Source: Deroplatys truncata
Taxonomy: Eukaryota; Arthropoda; Insecta; Mantodea; Mantidae
NCBI GenBank assembly: GCA_030765065.1
Contig: CM060990.1
Location: 216,791,290-216,855,289 of the forward strand
Direction of reading: 5' to 3'
Length of the DNA: 64,000 nucleotides
A program made the position numbers and the translations under genes. The notes under the pieces were generated by a model, which searched no databases, was not told the DNA's origin, and saw only the letters and a list, made by a program, of their open reading frames with translations. Position 1 is the first letter of the stretch, and each line of letters opens with the position of its first letter. This document shows, piece after piece, positions 45,252 through 55,890 of this stretch.

Positions 45252-48200
45252 GTTTTTTATTTTTTGTCTATAAGAGTATCTAATAAAAGAAAAAAATATT
45301 TATATCATTATACTGGAGTAATTTGGCTGGAGTAAAATTAAAATACTTTTGAAGTTAAATACTTCATTAGCAGAACAGAGATTAACACACTTTACACATT
45401 CCAGAATGCTTGTCCTTCATTGTAACATTTTTTACATTTTTAGAAATAGCAAAAAATGCAAAATTACTTACACAAACTAATGCTTTATATATAACTTAAT
45501 TTCCAATTTGTCCTCTGTTGGTAGAAATGTTCACAAGCACTGAAGCTGTTTATAGATGATCATAGAAAATCACATTGTTGTTGAAATTGCATATGCCATT
45601 ACATTTGTTACAATGGAATGACCCAATTGTGCACTCAGGTTAAGGGAAGTTAGGTCAGTAAAATATTTGGGAAATACCATATTTCCCACCTCAGGCTATT
45701 TGAAGACACTAATGTCGAAGCTCCCGATGCTACTGGGCTCAATAAATATGTGCGATAAGTAAATGAAATCGGGAACAATTGTCAATAGAAAGGCCGAGCA
45801 TTAGCAGCTGATAAACTAAAATGGTAAACAAATATTGATGATGAAAGGAGTAGCGAAAAAAATGTAACAGCCAAGGAGTATCTCATTTGATGTGTGTTTG
45901 GCTGAAGTAAAAGTTGTTTAAGTATTGTTTGATATCAAGTGTACAAAAAAAAAAACACTTTAAAATAGAAGGGTAAATGTGAAATGTAACGTGCATGTGA
46001 ATACACATGCGAAAAAAAACATGAAACATAATGCCATAACAGACAAATATAGGTGACCTTGAATGCATATTAAAGTAAGCTAAATAACGATGTATAAATC
46101 AAATGCTTTTAAATTGTAAGTGTGGAAGTAGATGTTACAAGGAGAAAGTTATTTGCTGCAATGATTGCCGCATCGCCTAAAAATAAACCCATTCGTGCAA
46201 GAACAAGGGTCGGCTAATGTGTAATGTTCTAGAAAAGCGACCTGTCTTCTGCTAGCAGTGGCATGAGCGTGGCCTAGGTGGCTGTTACCAACTGTGTAAA
46301 TGGAAAACATGCCATAAGCATGACATGTTGCCAACACATGCACACAATGTAGAGTGAGCTGCTGCTGTTTGTATACATAAAGAGCATATGTAGTATTATT
46401 AAATGTGAACATAGCCTATCTAAATGCAATGCGCCACACATTTAATTTTAGGACACATTCCAAACTGCTATTGTACTACTTAAGCCCTCCCCATGTTTTT
46501 TCTGTTTTTATCCATTGTATGTGAGGAGTGAAATAAAAATAAACCTTCAGACAAATACCTCATGTGATATTTATAAACTCATTAGTCTTTAAGTACTGTT
46601 TGAGAAAAAAAGCTCTTTACTGGAAATGTTTTGTTTTATTTTATTTATTTATGTATTCAATGCAGAGCTTTTGAGATTATCATTTAGCTATAACAATGGA
46701 AACATATGTTTATTAGAAATGGATTAGTAAATGCTGCAAACAAAACATAAATTTGGGTCTCCAACACACGGTGGGCCCTCATAGGCCTCTAACTTTTACA
46801 GAAACCTATTTTTGTCTAGTCAAAGTGTAACTATTCAAAGTTTCATTCTTATTTGTAAATTTTTATTATTGCTTTTTTATAAAAGGAGTTGAAAGCAAAT
46901 TAATCTTTTCTGCTCCTAGCTGCAAAGAATGGCATTATTGAAGTGTTTTGAGTTATTAAATGTGTCTTTTTTTGCAAGCTGTGCAAAAATGTGGCTTAAA
47001 GACAATGGCAACAATGCTGCCACTGCTTCTGTGTAATAATGTGTGCACCTTTTAATTTATATGTGCGATAATGTATTTACTCTGAAGTAAATCATTTTCA
47101 TTGGGTATGAATCAACATGCAGTTTTTTTTTTCCCCACTTTGTACAATAACTAGCCTTCTGTAGAATATTCCTTTCCCTCTAGGTATTTAAAATAACTTT
47201 TGCCTTAATAGCCTTTGTGTCTAATTTCATAAAGCTTTTAACAGTGTTGAGTATAACCAAAACTTTTGTATTAAAATCCTACCGTATATACGCATTTTTA
47301 GTTTCCCTGAATAAAAAAATTTGTTTAAAGAGGAAATAAATATATGTTTTTATTAAGAGTACATAACAAAAAGTAGATAAACAATGAATGTTGTACAATA
47401 CATTCATGAAAAGTGTAACACTCCAAAAAAGTGCAGAAAAAAAAAATACATGTGTTTAACTAAACTACCCATGGAAAAATTGTGTTTCTTCATGCATTGG
47501 TTTAAGGCTAATTTCATACCAGTTTTATATTTCCTTCATGCATTTGTGTACTGCTAATTTAATGTTGGTGTAAGGTTGTTTTCATGTCAAAATGTTATAT
47601 TCCCTTCATGCATTCGTGTATACCACTAATTCAATGTTACAGTGTTATATTACGCTCGTTGATTTTCCTAGGGTTGGCAATGCTTGAGCCACTTAGGCCA
47701 CATCCATGCCACTGCTGCTTTCATACAGGATTACCAGTTAATGAACAAATAAATGAATAGCCGAGTACTCGTGAATACCCGTAAAGGGGAAGAAAACCAA
47801 AGCTGTAGATGTAGAAGCTGAAAACAGCTTAATCCATAACAGGTATACATTCCAGAAATATCATGCATAAGTAGGGCAGAAGGGCACATGTCTGCACCCA
47901 CTTATGGTGAAATATAGAATTGTAATAGCAAGTAAGGTTAACTATAAATACATATGAGGCGTGTGAAAAGTGCAGGATAAGTGCCAAGATGAGGCAAAAT
48001 TGTTGTATGTGCATGACAGTGTGTGATGTAAGGACATGCCATGGACATTAAGCAATTGGAAAGTTTTTTTTTCTTTTTTATCCTTTGTACTTCTTTCAGA
48101 GCAATATATTTTTGAAACATAAATGGTGTGACAATCACCGCATAGTAATGAAGATCAATATCATGTATTGCAATGACAATTTTATGTTTTCATTAATTTA

Positions 48201-48306
48201 GACCTTTTTAGAAGTATTGATAACATGTATAGAATTTGTATTTGCAAGGTATGAAAAAAAATCAAAGTCAAGCCATTGTAAACAGAGACAGGTAAAGCCA
48301 CAGTAT
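45252..48306. other. 3 kb of AT-rich sequence without a gene
   Basis: Only short frames. 45395-45635 has CATTGTAACATTTT and CATTTGTTACAATGGAATGACC, discussed with family i. 47486-47660 holds three imperfect units that share CCTTCATGCATTYGTGTA. Nothing else recognisable. Confidence 0.4.
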
Positions 48307-48739
48307 TTGTGTGTTACGTATGGGACATTTTGTAATACATTTCATTGAACTGGAATGCAGTTTACAGTTTTTAGAACTGCAGACTGGTATACAATTCAAC
48401 AGAATGCTTTTCCTTACTTTATACCAAAATCAGAAGTTCAAAATCTCCTTTCAATGTCAGATAACTTTGAAATCAACACCTGTTATGTATGGGACAGCAG
48501 GAATGCAACACTAATTTATTGATTTATTTCTATTTAACATTCTCTGAAATCATAATAGTTTAAAAACATTTTTTACACTCTGCACAATTAAAAATGTGTA
48601 CTTAATTAGCAAAGCAGATTCTGTTACATGCTTCAGTCACAAAAATAAAATTTCTGAGAAGTGTAAGTTACGTATGGGACAAATGACACATCACTATTAA
48701 ATTAACTTAGCACAGCAATAATTGAAAGAATGTTTCAAA

Positions 48740-50345
48740 GTATGCCTTAAATCTCCAAATTTTGAATTGTGGATTCAATCATAATTTTGTCAGCTGGAAG
48801 TGCAAGTTGTCCATGACTATTTACAGGATGTGGAACATATGTAAGTTTGAATCAAATTCCAGCTTTATTGATTGTATCCTTCTCTACCTTTGTAGGCCAT
48901 ACAAACTTGTGAAAACCCACAGACTTCATGAACTTGTTACATGATCATCATTAACACTTTCTGTGATACCAGGGCACCAGGCCATTCGTTTTCATACAGG
49001 ACAACCACACATTCCTCAATGCTTAGTTCTCGTAAAGAGGATTGCTGGTGGTCCTCATAGGTAAAGTCTTAGCATGTTTAACTGACACCTGTACCTCATA
49101 ATTGCATATTCCTCGTGTCCTGAAACATGAATGTAACCACATACCAAGGTTTCCAATGGGTAGTGGTACAAAATAATGGCATCTGTGAATATTTTGAATT
49201 GGAGAGGCCTTTCCCCAACATTCTTATAATTTTTTTTTGTTTCGGCAGTTTTTGCCGTTTTATCTGAACTTAAGAAATTGTAGTGACTCCTCCTACTTCT
49301 TTTGTAGCAGCTTCTGCAAATTCCTGAACAGTATTAAGTACATATTTCTTTCTTAACACAGCCAGCCATACACTTCTCTTGAAAGTGGTGTCCAGTTCAT
49401 CAGTAACCCCTTGGCCAAGTGCAGTCTTACAAAACACTACTATCTGCTTTACATCAAAGTTTGCATGCTGTACCTGTTTTTGAATTGGGTATTACTGCCA
49501 TCAGAATGATGCACAGTATTTACACCTAAAGGTGACATTACACTACAAGCATGCTTCAATACAACACTAAAAACACAGCTTTTGTGTGCTAAAGAATCTG
49601 ACACAGTAACATAGTTCATATGCCTGAGACTGTTTTCTTGGTCCCTATAATATACAGTGCATATGAATAAAGTTACTGGAGAGCAATTCCATGGAACAGA
49701 CATCTCTGACTGATACTTGAGCTGATAATTTCCTGTAAAATCTTCATCTTCTATAATCTAACCAGTCTTAAAATTTTCCTTGAATGCCCTCAAAGAAAAT
49801 TTGAGTGCTGGCGGTGGGCTGTATACACATGAGAAAATGGTTTCAATTCACTAATTAGCTGTACCTTGTCCTACCCTACATCTGTGGCATTTATTTCTTT
49901 CAAGATTGTTCCATATGCTGCCACTAATAAAAACTAACTTTGAAGTTGTCATCACAATTCACAGTATCCAGATCAAATCTCTCTTCAACCCATTTCTCAT
50001 GACCACGCTCCTCACACAATTGCATGCAACACTTTAATTTTTTTGTCATGCGTATCTAAGGAACAGACTGTTTCTTTGCCAAGTTCTTCAGCATCATGTG
50101 GAAGCTTGAAATTGGCACATTTATCTTATTCAGTCTTTCCACATTTATATAGTTCTATACTTTCATGATAACACATACACACGTTATGATCTTTGCATGT
50201 TATTGAAAATACTTCTGCTGGTCTCAGTGTTTTAAACATGAATAATCTGTTTTTTTGAAATTGAACTCCATTTTAAATAAAGTGTATGCCTCTTGAATTT
50301 TCATGATTAAAATATGCATCTGTATTTGATTCTGCTTTTCAGTTT
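48740..50345 (-). pseudogene. family i transposase-like protein, copy 2
   Basis: The minus strand shows DHNVCVCYHESIELY (about 50200), where copy 1 has a cysteine-rich VCCCPYCEN. Then YQLKYQSEMSVPWN, VTLFICTVYYRDQENS, YVTVSDSLAHKSCVF and the key HHSDGSNTQFKNRYS (about 49455-49510). A later stretch reads LGQGVTDELDTTFKRSVWL, equivalent to YHGKGPHDGAGAVWKQV in copy 1. The end is near KLTYVPHPVNSHGQL (about 48800). Several stops and shifts. The two copies are too diverged to be one recent duplication, so both come from an old, repeated family. Confidence 0.55.
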
Positions 50346-50458
50346 CAAGATCTTTCACAGAAATATACTATGTCTTTCCTGGTCTTACTCTTCTTAGGTC
50401 ATCTCTTCTGTAAAATTGTATCACTTGAAACTTTTGTTCTTCACTTAGTGCATCGTTC

Positions 50459-50509
50459 TCCTTTCTTTCTTTCTTTCTTTGTTTGTTTGTTTGTTTGTTT
50501 GTTTGTTTG

Positions 50510-50541
<32 letters not shown>

Positions 50542-50550
50542 TTTCTTTCA
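50459..50550. repeat. (TTTC)n(TTTG)n(TTTC)n microsatellite
   Basis: Tetranucleotide repeat that switches from TTTC to TTTG and back. Confidence 0.95.
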
Positions 50551-52089
50551 GGTTATTTGTAAAATTTAGTTTAAGATCTTCAGAAACTGTGTATACTTTT
50601 GATGGTAACAGATTTTGAATGATGTTAGAATTAACATGTACTTGTTTTGTTGGAGATTTTTTTTAAGATTGCATTTAACTCACATGTCAGTCTTGCCTCA
50701 TACTTGTGGAGAAACCTTGGAAGTTGGTGCCTCAGTTGTTTCAACTGAACATCTTGCACCAATTTTTTCTCTTGTCTTTCCCATTTCCTTATTCAATCAG
50801 TCCCTTTTTCATTCTTACTTCATTAGGTGTTCTATATACTTTCAGTTCCTCTCTCTCTTTTTCAGTTTCACAAAACCCTGGATTTTCTTTCTTGCTTTTC
50901 ATGTGTTTTCTTTACTCTTTCTGCAACAGGAGCCATAGCAGACCTGTGGACAATGATGCACTATGAACAGTGTTGTATAGTACTCTGTGCCTTTATATCA
51001 TTGATAAACATTGTGTAAGTACCTATTTATGGTTCTTAACTTCAAAACTATGTATATATTTGTAAACAAGTACTAGTAATCAAGTAAATCAAAAGCCTAA
51101 TTAACAATTTAAATTATAATGATCAACAAATTAAGTTCTAGAACATTAAAGTTGTATTAGGTAATGTAAATTACCTTTTTAATTATTATATTTATTCCTT
51201 TATGATGATGTTAGTACGTGCAGCAAAGCCAATACATATTAGCTTCTGCCTCCAAAATATTGCCAACTTGTTAAATGCTCAAAATTTAAAGAAAAATATA
51301 TCCAAGAGATGGAAATTATATATAAGAAAACAATTCCACAGACCCAAAATATCCAAATTCCTAAATAAAGATATGCTTAATATATACTTGTTATGTTTAA
51401 TCTCAAAATCATTTTCAGCAACTTCACTACTTCATACTTTAAAAAAAATATTAATAATTTTCTGCATTAATAAAAAATATAAAACGAAATTAAAAATGCC
51501 TATAATTTTGTTATGTATGGGACATCCTCCCTTTTTGAATTTAACACATCCTTTTACTGGATACATTTTGTAAAGACATGGCATGAAAAAGTTATTAGCG
51601 TACATCTTTGAACAGATAGGTAGAAATATTTTACATTAATTGTTTATGGATTAAATAATAAAATTTGGTCCTGTGCATAACAAATAGGTTAGATTGGATT
51701 GCTTGTGAACATAGAACATGTGAATTGCACATCTAGACACATTTTCAAATTTCCCTTCTGAAGTGGTTACCTTATTTCACAATTATCCATAGATCTAAAT
51801 AATACAGACATAAAGCTTTACAGTGGTGTATTACACAGTTTTTTTCCATTAATTTTGTTTGGCTCTTTCTGAACAGAAATACTGTGGCTCTACCCAGGCC
51901 TCTCACTACCAGACGAAGACTCTGTACTGTGAGATTGATTGAGACAGCCATTGCAGATAATTTATTATATAGGTAGTTTATTATAACAAAAATAAAAATG
52001 TTATCAGCTGAGGGTGATTTCATGAGGAGAATTGTGAAGAAAATATAATTGCACTTGCAGCACAATAATATTTTCCCTGTGAGGGCATT
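50551..52089. other. AT-rich sequence, no gene supported
   Basis: Frames of up to about 120 codons (for example 50615-50938 and 51202-51573) are phenylalanine/leucine- or lysine/isoleucine-rich and show no domain. Apart from the fourth 15-mer at 51510-51524 I see nothing. Confidence 0.4.
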
Positions 52090-52650
52090 TGTAGCTGGTC
52101 ATATAACTTCAGCAATATGCTAATGTAAACATGTTTGTGAAAGATGAAAGTATTGTAGACAGAATCCAGCGCATTGCTAGGGCTGAGAAGAATGTCTTCC
52201 TGTGCGTTCACATCTGGCAAGAAATGTGTCACCAGAACAGCAGGTAATGAAAGTCCTCCATTTTTGTCTAAGAACAGGGGGTTCCTTTTCAGTAAGTTTG
52301 GGCAGTACAGTAAACAGTGTCTTAACAGACCTTGACACTGCAAGAGGTTTTTCTGTGACTGGGTTGCGAGACAATGACTGACCTACATACATATACCATT
52401 GAGTAACGAACGGTAGCAAGATTGGTTGTGCTTGCAGAAGGAAAATAAATACATATTAACATTAACATTTTGTATGCAGTTTTCCTTCAATAACATAGTT
52501 TGTTCGCAACCATGCCAAGATAGAACAACTGAGTCTCACGCTACTACTGATGCTGGGGGGGGGAGAATAATAATAATAATCAATGCACCCTAGTTTTCCT
52601 GAGATACTAATTAACTCCTCCTCCCACATCTCGACCACTGAAATGGCCCA
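52090..52650. repeat. LTR-like repeat, copy 2
   Basis: Matches 23910-24452 end to end in direct orientation, with the same TGTAGCTGG start and GGCCCA end. It has no gag or pol beside it, so if it is an LTR it is a solo LTR. No flanking duplication recognised. Confidence 0.5.
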
Positions 52651-52821
52651 TCTCAGATACTTGCATTCAAAACGAGAACAGATTTCATTGGTTTACATTT
52701 TACAGAATAAAGAAATGTTTCCCAACCTTTTTTAACTTGTTGCACCCAAAAGGTGTAACTTGAATTCACACGGTAAACTTTTGTTTTAATTTGGCATCCT
52801 TTAACCAATTAGGTCATATCG

Positions 52822-53014
52822 GATGATGAATGAATGAAATGATGCTCAGATGAGCCCAGGATCCATAGAACTTAGTTACCTGACATTCATCTTTTCAGGA
52901 TAAGGGTAAACTCCGAAAGAAACCTTATCCGGGTAACTTACCCTAACCAAGATTTGAACTCGGAACCTCTTGAATGTGAAGTAGACATGCTACCCCCACA
53001 CCACAGAGGCAGGC
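52822..53014 (-). mobile_element. tRNA-derived SINE, family 3
   Basis: On the minus strand: head CCTGCCTCTGTGGTGTGGGG, box A region GGGGGTAGCATG (plus 52987-52998), box B region GAGTTCAAATC (plus 52951-52961), then GGGTAAGTTACCCGGATAAG, and a tail of ATTC units. Head and body differ from families 1 and 2. No target duplication could be identified with confidence. Confidence 0.75.
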
Positions 53015-53345
53015 CTGGCATACTCATTGATCCTGCACATTATTCTCAATCAAAACTATTATTTTTTATTATTTGTAAGATTATGATGTAAATGTTATTG
53101 AATGAGATAAATCTATTTAAAATGTAATATAAGCTTAATGATGCACATTTTGGAATTTGCTTATATGGGTAACATATGTTACTGGGTGAGCAATGCTTGA
53201 TGCAACCGTGGGACTGGCTTGCAGCACTGGCTGTTATGTTGGTGGAGGCACGGAGTATATTTCCCCTCCACTGCATGAGGCTTCAGTGTGAGTTGAAATC
53301 TTGTGCAAGTAGCACATACAGCCAACTTCTCATTACAGGAAATTA

Positions 53346-53615
53346 ATGATGTGTTTCAAGATAGTTATCACTAACAACATATGGCCCCCTCATTCCCTCG
53401 ATTTAACCCCTTGCGATTTTTATCTTTGGGGGACATTAAAAGAGAAAGTGTACAAAACAAATCCACACACTTTAGATGAACTTAAAACTAACATTCATCA
53501 AGAAATTGATGCTATTTCTCAGATGGAACTGCAGAGTGTAATGAGCAATTTCCTAAGCAGTTGTCAGAAATGTTTGAACATTAAAGGGAGGCAGTTCCAG
53601 CATCTCCCTGCTTAA
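53346..53615 (+). pseudogene. Tc1/mariner-type transposase, C-terminal fragment
   Basis: Open for 89 codons: IWPPHSLDLTPCDFYLWGTL, then KEKVYKTNPHTLDELKTNI and SSCQKCLNIKGRQFQHL. The CDFYLWG stretch carries the third catalytic aspartate. The arrangement is the same as in the element at 38682-40041 (DINPCDFFLWGFLKEKVY), so the two belong to one branch though not one family. The first two aspartates and both ends are absent. Confidence 0.75.
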
Positions 53616-54389
53616 TATACATGAGTAATTTACTTTTCTTTTTAAGTGTTAATGCTATGTATGTTATAAATAACGTACATGACAAACCGTACTTATTTAC
53701 TGCAGACTTCCTGTCACCTGCACTGCCAACACAGCAACCAGCCGGCTGCATGCCGTGAAACCAGTTGCATGAAGGATTGTTCACCCCATATATTAATCAA
53801 TTAATGTTATAAAATTTAAATAATTCAAACAAGTTGGCGCAAGGAGCAAAATTAATGTGAAATGAGCTTATTGTATTTTCGAAATCATCTTTATTTGTGG
53901 CCGAATGGCTGATAAATTACCCTTGTATCGTCTTCTGGAGTTAACAGTCATGACCTGTTCTTATCTTCACTGTGTTCATTGTAGAAAATCCTGCTTCACT
54001 TAAAGTACATTTTCACGTTGGAAATGGCAATTTTTTTTTTCAAAATTTTTAGGTTTTTTTTATTTCCTTGTCATATAATAGCCCTGACGTTCTAGTTTTC
54101 AAAAATGTATACTTTGCATGCCAATTCTTACCAGAAGTGAGATTAATTTTAATGATTTGTACCATCCTGCACTGTTACTTTGAGCAAAAGTGCACATGGT
54201 ACTAAGCTATAAATGACATTTGCAAGCTTTTTACCAATTTGCGACTGCATTTATTCTCATACTTCCTAAGAATGTTAGTACATAATTTTAACACCAGGCT
54301 GCAAAGTTAACTTTTACTTCCTGTTGGTGTGTTTTCGTTTTGAGTAAGTGCTAGTATGTTAATTTTCTGGTGCTATTTTTGTGATAGTA
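53616..54389. other. AT-rich spacer, no gene seen
   Basis: May contain the 3' end of the neighbouring mariner-type fragment and the 5' flank of the Mutator-like gene. No terminal repeats recognised. Confidence 0.35.
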
Positions 54390-54590
54390 ATGGGCCCAAA
54401 ACAACAAAGTGGTAGAAAGGGAAAGCGAGGTTTTCATGGAAATCAGCATAACCAAAAGGTGAAACCCTCCATTGAATGTGATAATGCTGAAAAAAAAAGA
54501 CAATAGAAGTGCTTCACATTTTAAAATTTCCACTGAAAATACTGTGTATGAAGGTGGCAGTTATAGTGAAAATGACCACTATGGCATATA

Positions 54591-55890
54591 TGAGGTGTGA
54601 TCAAAAAGTAACGGGAATTTTTGTTTTTCTTAAATAATTTTTATTTAATCAACATCAACTTTGTCCTGTTCAAAGTAATCCCCCTCAGATATAATACACT
54701 TGTGCCAGCGCTTTTTCCAATCTTGGAAGTACTTCTGGAACTCACTTTTTGTTATGGTGTTCAGCTCCTTCAGCAATTCTCTTTTTATCTCATCAATGGT
54801 GGCAAAATTTCGTCCTTTCATGGTTCTCTTCAGCCTCGGGAATAGAAAGAAGTTTGCAGGGGGCCATGTCTGGCGAATACGGTGGCTGAGGCAGCATAAC
54901 GATTTTGTTGTTTGCCAAAAAGTCACGAACAAGCATTGAGGTATGAGCAGGTGCATTATCGTGATGCAATTTCCGTGAGTGGTTTAGCCACGATTCTGGT
55001 CGTTTTCTTCGGATTGCTTCACACAAATGACGTGTAACTTCCAGGTAGTATTCCTTATTGACCGTATGACCATAAAGCAGGAACTCCTGATGCACTATCC
55101 CATTGTAATCAAAGAAAACCGTAAGAAGAACCTTCACATTTGATGGAACTTGTCAAATTTTTTTCGGTCTTGGCTCTTGAGGCAGTTTTCATTGGGACGA
55201 TTGGGCCTTAGCTTTGACATCATACCCATATACCCATGTTTCGTCACCTGTTATAACCTTCTTTAGAAGTTCTGGATCATTTTTGACTTCATTCAGCTAT
55301 TCCTGAGTGATGTCTATGTGATGTTTTTGGTCGAAATTCAACAATTTCGGAACAAACTTTGCTGATACACTTTTCATGCCCAAAACATCTGAAAAAATTG
55401 CTTGACATGAGCCAAAGGATATGCAGACATCAGCAACCTCTCTGATGGTGATTCGGTGATTTTCCAGAACCATTTTCTTTACTTCTTCCATATTGTCAGT
55501 AATTGATGTGCTAGGGCATCCAGGGCGGTCGTCGTCTTTGTCTTCTTGACCCTCTTTGAAACGTTTATACCACTCGTAAACTTACTCATAGTAGATTTGC
55601 CAAAAGCCACAGTCAACATTTCAAATGTGGTGCTGCACTTTATTCTGTTTTTCAAGCAAAATTTAATGCAAATTCTTTGATCCATCTTTCTCGAAAGTAT
55701 AATTTTCTCAAGCACTCAAAAGCACATATAACTTTTTTGACTGTCAACAATAAACTAAATATTCAAAACAGCTGAAAATGCAAACATACATTAGGAACAT
55801 GTGTACCAATAAGATAAAACAAAAGTTTTGAAAATCGGATGTATAAAGCTTGCAAATTTAAAAAATCCTGTTTTTTTTTATCACATCCTG
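54591..55890 (-). mobile_element. irritans-like mariner transposon
   Basis: Left end TGAGGTGTGATCAAAAAGTA after a TA at 54589-54590. The right end, read inward, gives CAGGATGTGATAAAAAAAAA and is flanked by TG where TA is expected. The length is 1.3 kb, typical of mariners. The transposase lies on the minus strand. The Mutator-like coding sequence stops at the left end and resumes after the right end, which dates the mariner as the later arrival. Confidence 0.88.
54645..55690 (-). pseudogene. mariner transposase, DD34D type
   Basis: From about 55690: MDQRICIKFCLKNRIKCSTT, an HTH region, EVKKMVLENHRITIREVAD, VLGMKSVSAKFVPKLLN, YGYDVKAKAQSSQ (first aspartate, about 55220), VKVLLTVFFDYNGIVHQEFL, KLHHDNAPAHTS (second aspartate), LPQPPYSPDMAP, then PPANFFLFPRLKRTMKGRNF. 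At the third catalytic position the codon is AAC (asparagine) instead of an aspartate codon, beside a one-base insertion. Stops or shifts also occur near 55560, 55295 and 55150. Inactive. Confidence 0.85.

Larger units (their letters stand above)
48313..51524. repeat. four copies of GTTAYGTATGGGACA around family i copy 2
   Basis: The 15-mer occurs at 48313-48327, 48482-48496, 48667-48681 and 51510-51524, always on the plus strand and with one variable base. Three lie within 370 bp on the downstream side of the minus-strand gene and one about 1.2 kb on its upstream side. The third is followed by AATGACACATCA, close to the AATGTCACATAG near copy 1. Confidence 0.7.

Noticed and set aside
50370-50966. 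Phenylalanine-rich frames suggesting membrane proteins
   Set aside because: They run through a TTTC/TTTG microsatellite and pyrimidine-rich sequence with no conserved motif.
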